Assembly (NCBI GenBank): GCA_017848795.1
Contig: JAFIHG010000042.1
Coordinates: 1-64,000, forward strand
DNA: 64,000 bases
DNA from: Candidatus Nanopelagicales bacterium
GTDB taxonomy: Bacteria; Actinomycetota; Actinomycetes; S36-B12; CAIYMF01
Direction of reading: 5' to 3'
Below are positions 53,614 through 62,297 of this stretch, one piece after another (the stretch's first letter is position 1; every line of letters begins with the position of its first letter). The notes beneath the pieces were generated by a model that saw only the letters and a program-made list of their open reading frames with translations, did no database searches and had not been told where the DNA came from. The position numbers and the translations under genes are program-made.

Positions 53614-53680
53614 CCGTCGGTCGAGCGTGGTCGAGACCATGATCACCGGCGTGGTCTCGACCACGCTCGACCACCGACGG
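53614..53680. repeat. Full-length copy of the GTCGAG/CTCGAC palindromic repeat
   Basis: Left arm CGTCGGTCGAGCGTGGTCGA GACCA and right arm TGGTCTCGACCACGCTCGAC CACCGACG are near-perfect complements around a centre TGATCACCGGCG. A decayed arm lies at about 53546-53578. The repeat, with the recA promoter, fills the 487-base gap 53253-53739. No gene is supported there. Confidence 0.85.
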
Positions 53681-53739
53681 GTAGGCCCCAAGGGCAGGCC
53701 GGTCCTGCAGCGCCCGACGGCGCCGCGGGCTGACGCCGG

Positions 53740-54090
53740 CTACGAGGCGTCGGGGTTGCGGACGAACAGTGCGAACCGCGTGCCCTGGTCGTCGGTGCAG
53801 TCGCTCCACGGGCCGTACCCGCCGTCGTCCTGCGGGTCGCTCGCCGTCCCGCCGAGCTCGCGTACCGTCGCGATCGCTGCGTCCATGTCCTCGACGCCGA
53901 AGGCAAGGGTCCCGATCTTCCGGTCCGACGGGGCGAGGCCGCCCCAGGGCTCGGACTCCATGACGTGCACACCGCCGAGGGAGCCGGGCGGGCTGAACGT
54001 CCAGCCGAGCAGCCGGCCGTAGAACGCCTTCGCACGCTCGACGTCCGTGACGGGCAGCGACCAGTAGGTGAGCTGTGCGGGAGTTGTCAT
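53740..54090 (-). CDS. VOC-family protein (glyoxalase/bleomycin-resistance fold)
   Basis: This 116-residue protein has the paired beta-alpha-beta-beta-beta fold of vicinal oxygen chelate proteins: TYWSLPVTDVERAKAFYGRLLGWTFSPP opens module one and LAFGVEDMDAAIATVRELGG module two, ending FALFVRNPDA. Metal ligands cannot be assigned with certainty, and the histidine-poor sequence suggests a binding protein and not a classical dioxygenase. AGGAGG sets ATG 54090. Its neighbour is a TetR regulator on the same strand. Confidence 0.88.
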   Translation of the reverse strand: MTTPAQLTYWSLPVTDVERAKAFYGRLLGWTFSPPGSLGGVHVMESEPWGGLAPSDRKIGTLAFGVEDMDAAIATVRELGGTASDPQDDGGYGPWSDCTDDQGTRFALFVRNPDAS

Positions 54091-54146
54091 CGCGCCTCCT
54101 CAGGGGGTTTGTGTACGCGTATACGTTACCGGTCGAGAGCATGCCG

Positions 54147-54803
54147 TCAAGCGCGGAGCAGGCCGTCGACCAGCGCCTGCATCCCGGCCCGTACGTCGTG
54201 ATGGCTCCGGGCCTGCGGCCAGCGTGCCGCCGTCTGCGCCAGCAGTGGCAGCTGCCCGGCATCCGGTGCCCGTACCGCCGCGTCCTGCACCGTCGGACGC
54301 GCGAGCCGCGCCTTCGTCGCGGCCGACCGATGCTTGATCAGCAGGTCCCCGACGACGTACCGCCAGCAGGTCTGGTACGCGTCGACCGCCGCGTCCGGCG
54401 CGAGCCCGGCTGCGACGAACGCGGCGAGCACCTCCTCGATCGTCGGCAGGATGCGCGGGGCGTACAGGTCGCCGCGCGAGAGCGCCTCCAGCACCCACGG
54501 TCGCGCGTCGAGCTCGGCGTGCAGCCAGAGCATCAGCCCCACCGCGCGAGCCGCCGGGTCGGTGGGCAGGCGCGGGCGGCGCAGGCCGTCCACCTGCCGG
54601 TCCAGTACCGCGACGAGCAGCGCGTCCTTGTCGGCGAAGTGCCGGTAGAGCGCCATCGGCGTGACGCCGAGATCGGCCGCCAGCGCGCGCATGGAGACCC
54701 CGTCCGCGCCCGACGCTCCCGCTCGTGCCTCCGCCGCGTCGAGGATCGCGTCGCGGTCCAGCGTGGCGGGCCGCCCCCGCCTGCCCGTACCGCGCACCGT
54801 CAC
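54147..54803 (-). CDS. TetR-family transcriptional regulator (TetR/AcrR, C-terminal TetR_C type)
   Basis: This 218-residue repressor has an N-terminal HTH (LDRDAILDAAEARAGASGADGVSMRALAADLGVTPMALYRHFADKDALLVAVLD-type arrangement, about residues 15-65). The ligand-binding domain follows (RAVGLMLWLHAELDARPWVLEALSRGD). GTG 54803 or 54797 starts the protein. It may control the VOC gene 57 bases downstream. The ligand is unknown. Confidence 0.88.
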   Translation of the reverse strand: MTVRGTGRRGRPATLDRDAILDAAEARAGASGADGVSMRALAADLGVTPMALYRHFADKDALLVAVLDRQVDGLRRPRLPTDPAARAVGLMLWLHAELDARPWVLEALSRGDLYAPRILPTIEEVLAAFVAAGLAPDAAVDAYQTCWRYVVGDLLIKHRSAATKARLARPTVQDAAVRAPDAGQLPLLAQTAARWPQARSHHDVRAGMQALVDGLLRA

Positions 54804-54846
54804 GCGGGAAGTCTCGCAGCCTGCGTACGCGGCTCGCCCCGCTCGT

Positions 54847-55041
54847 TCAGCGGTCCTTGGCAGGGAGCTCCAGGACCCGGTGCACGGCACGCCACACGAC
54901 GAGCGCGTCCTCACCCTGCTCCAGCGCCTGCTCGACGGTACGTCCACCGAGCTCGGCCAGGACCTGGTCGTGCGCCCATGACCGGGCGTAGCCCGGTGGG
55001 AGCGCTTGCTCCATCCGTTCCCAGAAGTCCGTCAGCCGCAC
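54847..55041 (-). CDS. DUF3046 small protein
   Basis: This 64-residue member of an actinobacterial family usually lies just beside recA-recX. It reads RLTDFWERMEQALPPGYARSW, AHDQVLAELGGRTVEQALEQG and ALVVWRAVHRVLELP, close to the family pattern in length and order. Function is unknown. Here a TetR and a VOC gene separate it from recA, so the usual recA-DUF3046 contact has been broken by insertion. The GTG start at 55041 gives the family's normal start. Confidence 0.9.
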   Translation of the reverse strand: MRLTDFWERMEQALPPGYARSWAHDQVLAELGGRTVEQALEQGEDALVVWRAVHRVLELPAKDR

Positions 55042-55090
55042 CGTAGAAGCCTTGCACACGCTCACGGCACGGCCCGGCGCCGCCGCCTGC

Positions 55091-56002
55091 TCAGGCCGGC
55101 GGTTCGGTGGGTGGCGTGGTCGGCGGGGTGGCCGCCGGCGGGGTACCGCCCCCGGCGGGACCGGCGCCGCCTACCGGCGGGCCGGCAGCACCAGCAGCAC
55201 CCACGACAGCCGGCGTCGGGCTCTTGCGACGCGCCAGGAGCACGATCGCGCCGACCACCAGCAGCACCAGCACGACCCCGCCGATGACGAGCGGGACCAG
55301 CAGCGTCGAGCCGGCGCCACCCGCACCCTCCGCCTTCGCCTTGGCCTTGATTGCGAGGTTCTCGCCGGCCTTGGGAGTCCAGACCACGGTGGTGCCCTCG
55401 AGCGTGCCGTTGTGCTCGACGACCTCGCCGGGGAAGGTGACCGCCACACGGATGTCGAAGCCCGCGGCGAGCGCATCGCCGAGGCCACTCAGGTCGCCCA
55501 ACTCGGAGTTGCCGTTGTCGGGGTTGCCGTTGTCGGGGTTGCTGTCATCCGAGTTGCTGGTGTCCGAGTTGGCGCTGACCTCGCTGAGGTCGAGGTTGCC
55601 GTCGACGACGAAGAACTCGCCGTCCCGGGCGATCTTGAAGTCCTCGTTGTCGAACTCGCTCACCGGCACGTCCGAGAACGTGTACCGCTGGCCGTACTTG
55701 CCGTCCTGGTCGTACACCTCGGTGGACACCGAGCCGCTGGCAGGCGCTGTCGGGAACGGCCCCTCTCCCGAGAACTCCTTGAACGCGTCCTCCGGCGACT
55801 GCCCGCCCATCGACAGCAGCGACTTGTCGACGGCCATCAGCACGCTTCCGTCGACCTTGTCGTCCGACCTGACGTTCACCGCCATGTCGACCTTGAGGCA
55901 GCCGGTGAGGGCCAGGACGACCGCCGCGGCGCCGGCCGCGAGCGGGATCGCACGCCGCAGCCGGCTACGGGGACGGTGGGACGGAGTCGGAGAGTGGCTC
56001 AT
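55091..56002 (-). CDS. LppM-family lipoprotein with C-terminal membrane helix
   Basis: This 303-residue envelope lipoprotein has a signal ending VLALTGC, then the LppM domain (KVDMAVNVRSDDKVDGSVLMAVDKS, TFSDVPVSEFDNEDFKIARDGEFFVVDG, FDIRVAVTFPGEVVEHNGTLEGTTVVW). A short Asn/Asp/Gly repeat (NPDNGNPDNGN) lies inside it. Then come one membrane helix (LLVPLVIGGVVLVLLVVGAIVLLA) and a Pro/Gly/Ala-rich tail. LppM in Mycobacterium affects phagosome traffic and lipid localisation. The role here is unknown. The start at 56002 is preferred over 56023 only because the basic signal then begins normally. Confidence 0.87.
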   Translation of the reverse strand: MSHSPTPSHRPRSRLRRAIPLAAGAAAVVLALTGCLKVDMAVNVRSDDKVDGSVLMAVDKSLLSMGGQSPEDAFKEFSGEGPFPTAPASGSVSTEVYDQDGKYGQRYTFSDVPVSEFDNEDFKIARDGEFFVVDGNLDLSEVSANSDTSNSDDSNPDNGNPDNGNSELGDLSGLGDALAAGFDIRVAVTFPGEVVEHNGTLEGTTVVWTPKAGENLAIKAKAKAEGAGGAGSTLLVPLVIGGVVLVLLVVGAIVLLARRKSPTPAVVGAAGAAGPPVGGAGPAGGGTPPAATPPTTPPTEPPA

Positions 56003-56097
56003 GCGCAAGGGATCTTGACACATGCGTACGCGCGTACTCCACCCGGCCCCTGGAGAGCCGCTGGGCGCTGTCGGCCGTTCGGGTGAGGATGGGCGTT

Positions 56098-59000
56098 GTG
56101 CACGAGGTCGTGAACCGGTTCTCCGCGCCCACCCGGGCCTGGTTCGCCTCGGCCTTCGCCGAGCCGACAGCCGCCCAGGTGGGCGCGTGGGAGGCGGCGA
56201 GCAGCGGGCATCACGCCCTGGTCGTGGCGCCGACCGGCTCCGGGAAGACGTTGGCAGCGTTCCTGTGGGCGCTCGACCGGCTGGCGAACGAGCCGGTCCC
56301 CGGCGAGGCGCGCCGCCGCTGCCGGGTCCTCTACATCTCCCCGTTGAAGGCGCTCGCGGTCGACGTCGAGCGCAACCTGCGCAGCCCGCTCGCCGGGATC
56401 CGCCGGGAGGCGGCGCGCCTGGGCCTCTCGGAACCCGCGATCAGCGTCGGCATCCGCTCCGGCGACACCCCTGCCGACGAGCGCCGGCGGTTCGCGACCA
56501 GACCGCCCGACGTGCTCATCACGACCCCGGAGTCGTTGTTCCTCCTGCTCACCTCCCAGGCACGCGAGTCGCTGCGCGGGGTGCGCACGGTGATCCTCGA
56601 CGAGGTCCATGCCGTCGCCGGCACCAAGCGCGGCGCCCACCTCGCGGTGAGCCTCGAACGGCTCGACGAACTGCTCGAGCGTCCGGCGCAACGGATCGGT
56701 CTGTCGGCGACCGTACGACCGGTGGACGAGGTCGCGACCTTCCTCGCCGGCGGACGCGCCGTCGAGGTGGTCCACCCGCCCTCCGACAAGACCTTCGACC
56801 TGTCGGTCGTCGTCCCGGTCGAGGACATGGCCGAGCTCGGCCGTCCCACCGGCGAGGTGCACGGCTCGGCGGCCGGAGCGGTGGAGCGCACGTCGATCTG
56901 GCCGCACGTCGAGGCTCGGCTGGTCGACCTGGTGACGGCGCACCGCTCGACCATCGTGTTCGCCAACTCGCGTCGGCTCGCTGAACGGATCACCGCACGG
57001 ATCAACGAGATCTGGGCCGAGCGGACCTGCGGAGAACATGCCGGTGACGCTGCGGCACCTGCGCAGCTGATGGGCCAGTCCGGATCCAGCGCCGGAGCGG
57101 CGCCGGTCCTCGCCCGCGCGCACCACGGCTCGGTGAGCAAGGAGCAGCGGGCCCTGATCGAGGAGGACCTGAAGTCCGGCCGGCTGCCCGCCGTCGTGGC
57201 GACCAGCAGCCTGGAGCTGGGGATCGACATGGGCGCTGTGGACCTGGTGGTGCAGGTCGAGTCGCCGCCCTCGGTGGCGAGCGGCCTGCAGCGCATCGGG
57301 CGAGCGGGGCACCAGGTCGGTGCCGTCAGCACGGGGGTGATGTTCCCCAAGCACCGTGGTGACCTGGTGCCCGCGGCGGTCACCTCCGAGCGCATGACGG
57401 CAGGGGCGATCGAGGCGATCCGGATGCCCCGCAACCCGCTGGACGTGCTCGCACAACAGGTTGTCGCGATGTGCGCCCTCGAACCTTGGGCGGTCGACGA
57501 CCTGCTGGCCGTCGTACGGCGTGCGGCGCCGTTCGCCTCGCTGCCGCAGGCCGCGTTCGACGCCACCCTCGACATGCTGGCGGGCCGCTATCCGAGTGAC
57601 GAGTTCGCCGAACTGCGGCCCCGCCTGGTCTGGGACCGGGTCGCGGGCACGCTGACCGGGCGTCCGGGTGCGCAACGCCTCGCCGTCACCAGCGGCGGCA
57701 CCATCCCCGACCGCGGCAGTTTCGGAGTATTCCTCATCGGCGAGAAGGCCTCCCGCGTCGGCGAGCTGGACGAGGAGATGGTCTACGAGTCCCGCGTCGG
57801 GGACGTATTCACGCTGGGCGCCTCGAGCTGGCGGATCGAGGACATCACTCACGACCGGGTCCTCGTCTCCCCGGCTCCCGGCGTGCCGGGCCGGCTGCCC
57901 TTCTGGCACGGCGACTCTCCCGGCCGTCCGTACGAGCTGGGGGCCGCTGTCGGAGAGTTCCTGCGCGACGCAGCCGGCAGGAAGCTCGAAACGCGGCTGC
58001 AGCGGGCCGGCCTCGACCCGCTCGCACGGCAGAACCTGCTGGCGTACCTGGATGAACAGCGCAAGGCGACCGGGCACCTCCCCGACGACCGCACGATCGT
58101 CGTGGAGCGGTTCCGCGACGAGCTCGGCGACTGGCGGGTCGTCGTGCACTCCCCCTTCGGGGCGCAGGTGCACGCGCCGTGGGCGCTCGCCTTGAGCGCC
58201 CGGCTGCGCGAGCGCTACGGCATGGACGCCCAGACCATGCACGCCGACGACGGGATCGTGCTGCGCCTGCCGGACACCGAGGACGACGAGACTGCGTTCG
58301 CCGAGCTGCTGGGCCTGCTCGTCGTGGAACCGGACGAAGTCGAACCGTTGGTGACCGCCGAGGTTGCTGGCTCCGCATTGTTCGCCTCCCGGTTCCGGGA
58401 GGCGGCGGCCCGGGCGCTGCTGCTCCCACGGCGAGACCCCGGTCGGCGAAGTCCGTTGTGGCAGCAGCGTCAACGCGCTGCGCAGCTGCTGGGCGTGGCC
58501 TCGCGCTACGGGTCGTTCCCTGTGGTCCTGGAGACGCTGCGCGAGGTGCTCCAGGACGTCTACGACGTGCCCGGTCTTGTCGCGCTCATGCGCGCCGTGC
58601 GTTCCCGCGAGGTCCGTGTCGTCGACGTGACCACCCCGACGCCCTCGCCGTTCGCGTCCTCGCTGCTGTTCGGCTACGTCGCGCAGTTCCTGTACGAAGG
58701 TGACTCACCGCTCGCAGAGCGACGCGCGGCCGCGCTCACCCTCGACACCGGGCTGCTCGCCGAGCTGCTGGGGCAGGCCGAACTGCGCGAGCTGCTCGAC
58801 CCCGACGCGCTCACCGCGGTGGAGGCAGAGCTGCAGCGGCTGACGCCCGAGCGCCACGCACGGGACACCGAGGGGGTGGCGGACCTGCTGCGGATGCTGG
58901 GTCCGCTCAGCGCGGAAGCGGTGCAGGCGCGCGGCGGGCAGCCGGCCTGGCTGCAGCCGTTGGTGTCGACGCGCCGGGCGATCGAGGTCCGGGTCGGCGG

Positions 59001-60615
59001 CGAGGCGCGCTTCGCCGCGGTGGAGGACGCCGCTCGGCTGCGCGACGCACTCGGCGTGGCGCTGCCGGTCGGTCTTCCGGACGCCTTCACCGAGCCGGTC
59101 GCGGACCCGCTGGGCGACCTGCTGGCCCGCTTCGCGCGCACCCACGGCCCGTTCCGTACCACCGACGTCGCAGCCGAGTTCGGTCTCGGTGCGGCGGTCG
59201 TCAGTGCGGCGCTGCAGCGACTGGCGGCCGAGGGACGGCTGCTCGCCGGTGAGTTCCGCCCAGGAGGGCAGGGCGCGGAGTGGTGCGATCCGGCGGTACT
59301 GCGCATGCTGCGCCGCCGCTCGATCGCGGCGTTGCGCCGGGAGGTCGAGCCGGTCCCGCCCGCCACCCTGGGTCGCTTCCTCCCGACCTGGCAGCACGTC
59401 GGCGGCCGGCTGCGCGGCCCCGACGGAGTGCTGCGCGTCGTCGAGCAGCTGGCGGGCGCCCGGCTCCCCGCCTCCGCGCTGGAGACCCTGGTGCTGCCGA
59501 CGCGCGTGCTCGACTACTCCCCCGCGCTGCTCGACGAGCTGACGGTCGCCGGCGAGGTCGTGTGGGCCGGAGCCGGCGGGCTGCCCGGCAACGACGGGTG
59601 GGTGACGCTGTTCCCGGCCGATCGGGCGCCGCTGCTGCTGCCCGCGCCGGGACCGCTCACCCTCGAACCGGTCCACGAGGACCTGCTCGCCGCCCTCGCC
59701 GGCGGCGGCGGGTGGTTCTTCCGGGACCTCGCCGAGCGCACCGCCGCGCCGGACGCCGACCTGGCCCGTGCGCTCTGGGACCTGGTGTGGGCCGGCCGGA
59801 TCACCGGCGACACGCTCGCGCCGCTGCGCGCGCTCGTCGGCGGCGGACGCGGACCACGACGTGCCGGCGCCGGGCGCCGGCCCACCGCTCGCGCGCGCTA
59901 CTCCCGACCCGCATCGGGCGTACGCCCCGCCCCGACGGTGGCCGGACGCTGGTCGGTGCTGCCGACCCCGGTCGACGACCCGACCTTGCGGGCCGCCGCG
60001 ATCTGCGACCAGCTGCTCGACCGGTACGGGCTCGTGACCCGCGGGACGGTCGCCGCTGAAGAAGTGAGCGGCGGTTTCGCCGCCGCCTACCGCGTGCTGT
60101 CGGCGTACGAGGACGCGGGCCGCGTGCGCCGCGGCTACGTCGTCGAAGGCCTCGGCGCGGCACAGTTCGCCACACCCGGCGCGATCGACCGCGTACGCAC
60201 GTTCGCTCCGGGGCGCAGCGAACCCGGCAATGCGCCGCAGCCGCTTGTACTTGCCGCCGCCGACCCCGCGAACCCCTTCGGGGCGGCGCTGCCGTGGCCG
60301 ACACGGCCCGAGGAGGTCGCGTCGGGCCACCGTCCGGGTCGCAAGGCCGGCGCGCTCGTCGTCCTCCTCGACGGGGAACTCGCGCTCTACGTCGAGCGCG
60401 GTGGACGCACCCTGCTGTCCTGGATGGCCGACCCGCAGGCGCTCGCCGCCGCCGCGACCGCCCTCGCGCATGCCGTCAAGGCGGGGTGGCTCGGTCGCCT
60501 GACCGTGCACCGCGCGGACGGTGAACCGGTGCTCGCCGCCGGTTCTGCGCTCGGAGCGGCGCTCGAATCCGCCGGGTTCCACGCCACGCCGCAGGGCCTG
60601 CGGCTGCGCGGGTGA
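56098..60615 (+). CDS. lhr: Large ATP-dependent DNA helicase Lhr
   Basis: Lhr is a 3'-5' DNA helicase, active also on RNA-DNA hybrids. It is here a full-length 1505-residue protein. The core has Walker A APTGSGKTLAAFLWALD (about 44-60), ISPLKALAVDVERNL, DEVHAVAGTKRGAHLAVSLERLD, LSATVRP, FANSRRLAERI, SSLELGIDMGAVDLVVQVESP and RIGRAGH. The long C-terminal Lhr-CTD, with winged-helix and YcaQ-like parts, follows (RFARTHGPFRTTDVAAEFGLG, DDPTLRAAAICDQLLDRYGLVTRG). GTG 56098 is chosen over ATG 56089 because GAGG lies nine bases before it. nei2 follows after four bases, as in Mycobacterium. Confidence 0.96.
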   Translation: MHEVVNRFSAPTRAWFASAFAEPTAAQVGAWEAASSGHHALVVAPTGSGKTLAAFLWALDRLANEPVPGEARRRCRVLYISPLKALAVDVERNLRSPLAGIRREAARLGLSEPAISVGIRSGDTPADERRRFATRPPDVLITTPESLFLLLTSQARESLRGVRTVILDEVHAVAGTKRGAHLAVSLERLDELLERPAQRIGLSATVRPVDEVATFLAGGRAVEVVHPPSDKTFDLSVVVPVEDMAELGRPTGEVHGSAAGAVERTSIWPHVEARLVDLVTAHRSTIVFANSRRLAERITARINEIWAERTCGEHAGDAAAPAQLMGQSGSSAGAAPVLARAHHGSVSKEQRALIEEDLKSGRLPAVVATSSLELGIDMGAVDLVVQVESPPSVASGLQRIGRAGHQVGAVSTGVMFPKHRGDLVPAAVTSERMTAGAIEAIRMPRNPLDVLAQQVVAMCALEPWAVDDLLAVVRRAAPFASLPQAAFDATLDMLAGRYPSDEFAELRPRLVWDRVAGTLTGRPGAQRLAVTSGGTIPDRGSFGVFLIGEKASRVGELDEEMVYESRVGDVFTLGASSWRIEDITHDRVLVSPAPGVPGRLPFWHGDSPGRPYELGAAVGEFLRDAAGRKLETRLQRAGLDPLARQNLLAYLDEQRKATGHLPDDRTIVVERFRDELGDWRVVVHSPFGAQVHAPWALALSARLRERYGMDAQTMHADDGIVLRLPDTEDDETAFAELLGLLVVEPDEVEPLVTAEVAGSALFASRFREAAARALLLPRRDPGRRSPLWQQRQRAAQLLGVASRYGSFPVVLETLREVLQDVYDVPGLVALMRAVRSREVRVVDVTTPTPSPFASSLLFGYVAQFLYEGDSPLAERRAAALTLDTGLLAELLGQAELRELLDPDALTAVEAELQRLTPERHARDTEGVADLLRMLGPLSAEAVQARGGQPAWLQPLVSTRRAIEVRVGGEARFAAVEDAARLRDALGVALPVGLPDAFTEPVADPLGDLLARFARTHGPFRTTDVAAEFGLGAAVVSAALQRLAAEGRLLAGEFRPGGQGAEWCDPAVLRMLRRRSIAALRREVEPVPPATLGRFLPTWQHVGGRLRGPDGVLRVVEQLAGARLPASALETLVLPTRVLDYSPALLDELTVAGEVVWAGAGGLPGNDGWVTLFPADRAPLLLPAPGPLTLEPVHEDLLAALAGGGGWFFRDLAERTAAPDADLARALWDLVWAGRITGDTLAPLRALVGGGRGPRRAGAGRRPTARARYSRPASGVRPAPTVAGRWSVLPTPVDDPTLRAAAICDQLLDRYGLVTRGTVAAEEVSGGFAAAYRVLSAYEDAGRVRRGYVVEGLGAAQFATPGAIDRVRTFAPGRSEPGNAPQPLVLAAADPANPFGAALPWPTRPEEVASGHRPGRKAGALVVLLDGELALYVERGGRTLLSWMADPQALAAAATALAHAVKAGWLGRLTVHRADGEPVLAAGSALGAALESAGFHATPQGLRLRG

Positions 60616-60619
60616 CGAC

Positions 60620-61405
60620 GTGCCCGAGGGCGACACCGTCTGGCTCACCGCCCGCCGGCTGCACGCCGCGCTGGCCGACCAGACGCTCACCGCCACCGAC
60701 TTCCGGGTACCGGCGCTCGCCACCGTCGACCTCGCCGGTCACGTGGTCACGGAGGTGGTGTCCCGCGGCAAGCACCTGCTGTTGCGGGTCGCGCCCGGAA
60801 GCACGCTGCACACCCACCTGCGCATGGAAGGCAGCTGGCACCTCTACCGGCCGGGCGCGCGCTGGTCGGGCGGACCGGACTGGCAGGTACGGGTGGTGCT
60901 GCGGACAGCCGACTGGGTCGCGGTCGGCTATCGGTTGCCCGTCGTCGAGCTGCTCCCGACCGCCGAGGAGGACCGCGTCGTCGGCCATCTCGGCCCGGAC
61001 CTGCTCGACCCCGGATTCGACGCGACGATGGCCGTGCGCAACCTCGCCTCTGATCCCGCACGGGAGATCGGACAAGCGCTGCTCGACCAACGCAACCTCG
61101 CTGGGATCGGCAACCTCTACAAGTCGGAATCCCTGTTCCTGCAACGGGTCTGGCCGTGGGAGCCGGCCAGCTCGGTCGAGCTGCCGCCGCTGGTCGAGCG
61201 TGCTCGGAAACTGCTGCTCGCCAACCGTGACCGCCCCGAGCAGTCCACGACCGGATCGCTGCGGCACGGCATGCAGCACTGGGTCTACGGCCGCGAGGGA
61301 CGGCCCTGCCGGCGCTGCGGCACTGCGATCGCCAGTGCGATGCAGGGGACACCGCCGTACGACCGCATCACCTACTGGTGTCCGGCCTGCCAGCCGCGCC
61401 GCTGA
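60620..61405 (+). CDS. nei2: Formamidopyrimidine-DNA glycosylase/endonuclease VIII (Nei2)
   Basis: This base-excision repair enzyme removes oxidised pyrimidines and nicks the strand. The 261-residue protein starts (V/M)PEGDTVWLTARRLHAAL, so the catalytic Pro2 and Glu3 are present. It has the beta-hairpin lysine in SRGKHLLLRV, the H2TH region IGQALLDQRNLAGIGNLYKSE and a C-terminal zinc finger (CRRCG...YWCPACQ). GTG 60620 is fixed by the need for Pro at position 2. It sits four bases after lhr. The pairing suggests joint work on damaged DNA. Confidence 0.95.
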   Translation: MPEGDTVWLTARRLHAALADQTLTATDFRVPALATVDLAGHVVTEVVSRGKHLLLRVAPGSTLHTHLRMEGSWHLYRPGARWSGGPDWQVRVVLRTADWVAVGYRLPVVELLPTAEEDRVVGHLGPDLLDPGFDATMAVRNLASDPAREIGQALLDQRNLAGIGNLYKSESLFLQRVWPWEPASSVELPPLVERARKLLLANRDRPEQSTTGSLRHGMQHWVYGREGRPCRRCGTAIASAMQGTPPYDRITYWCPACQPRR

Positions 61406-61470
61406 CTCCACGGGGTAGAGCCCGGTCCGGGCCGACGTGACGGGATCACGCTCGTCGGAAGATTGCCGTT

Positions 61471-61680
61471 CGCCGGTCGAGCGCAGTCGAGGCCATGAGC
61501 ACCGGCGTGGTCTCGACTACGCTCGACCACCGAGTACTGGCCGGTCTTTCACGCGCCACCTGGCCGAAAGTGACTCGACTGCGCTCGACCACCGAGTGCT
61601 CGCCCGGCCTTTCACGCGCAGACGAGCCACCAGGTCCAAGGTGGCTCGACCGACGAGGGTTTGCCGGCCTTCTGCGCTCA
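61471..61680. repeat. Repeat cluster in the nei2-dps gap
   Basis: The 314-base gap (61406-61719) holds one full palindromic repeat (about 61474-61534: left arm CCGGTCGAGCGCAGTCGAGG, right arm GGTCTCGACTACGCTCGACC) and then a tandem array. CTCGACCACCGAGTACTGGC and CTCGACCACCGAGTGCTCGC each continue with a GGTCTTTCACGCGC-like tail, with starts about 63 bases apart. A decayed third unit lies near 61640. No gene is supported. Confidence 0.8.
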
Positions 61681-61719
61681 GCCGACTAGCGACAGGCCGG
61701 TGTTTCCGCCGCCCGAGTT

Positions 61720-62190
61720 TCAGACGGCGTTCTCGGCCTGGAACATCCAGCGCATCTTCTCGAGCTCCGCCGTGATCGAGATGAACAGGTCCTGGGTCAC
61801 CGGGTCGGGTTCCTCGGTGGCCTCGATGCGCTGGCGGAAGCGGTCGGCGAGCGCGTCGTAGCAGGAGATCATGTACGTCACGACCTCGCTGTCGCTCACC
61901 CAGCCGCTCTTCGCCTCGGGCAAGCCGCTGCCCGACGCGACGTCGCCGGCGCGGCCCTGCGGGGTGACGCCGATCGCGACCGCCCGCTCGGCGCAGGTAT
62001 CGGCGTAGGTACGGGCGAACGCGACGACCTCGTCCAGCTGCAGGTGCAGGGAGCGGAAGTTCTTACCGGTCACGTTCCAGTGCATCTGCTTGCCGACCAG
62101 AGAAAGGTCGAGCAGGTCGGAGACCGCGCCCTGCAGCGCCTCCCCCGTCACCTTCTGCGCGGACGTGTCGAGGGTGCTGGTGACTGGCAT
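61720..62190 (-). CDS. dps: Dps-family ferritin-like DNA-protection protein
   Basis: This 156-residue member of the Dps group forms 12-mers that oxidise and store iron and can coat DNA. VGKQMHWNVTGKNFRSLHLQLDEVVAFARTYADTCAERAVAIG-type sequence (about 33-75) holds the conserved ferroxidase residues (His37, His49, Asp53 pattern HWN...H...D...E). It lacks a long basic DNA-binding tail. AAAGGGG precedes ATG 62190. It is separated from nei2 by the repeat-rich gap and faces it tail to tail. Confidence 0.93.
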   Translation of the reverse strand: MPVTSTLDTSAQKVTGEALQGAVSDLLDLSLVGKQMHWNVTGKNFRSLHLQLDEVVAFARTYADTCAERAVAIGVTPQGRAGDVASGSGLPEAKSGWVSDSEVVTYMISCYDALADRFRQRIEATEEPDPVTQDLFISITAELEKMRWMFQAENAV

Positions 62191-62297
62191 GTCAGTTCCC
62201 CTTTCCGTATTCTTGAGTTATTCCACTCTAGCCGAATCGGGTGCGGGTGGCAGCCCCAACAGAGCCGGCCCCACGGTGGGCCACGGCCAGGTCTGCC

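Noticed and set aside
53452-53691. Small minus-strand frame (about 79 codons) upstream of recA
   Set aside because: It is the translation of repeat arms and the promoter region; no ribosome site.
55999-58473. Long minus-strand frame antisense to lhr
   Set aside because: Shadow of lhr; no recognisable motif.
61511-61680. CRISPR-like array of direct repeats
   Set aside because: Only two good units, units carry the palindromic REP-like arm, spacers are similar to each other and no cas genes are present.
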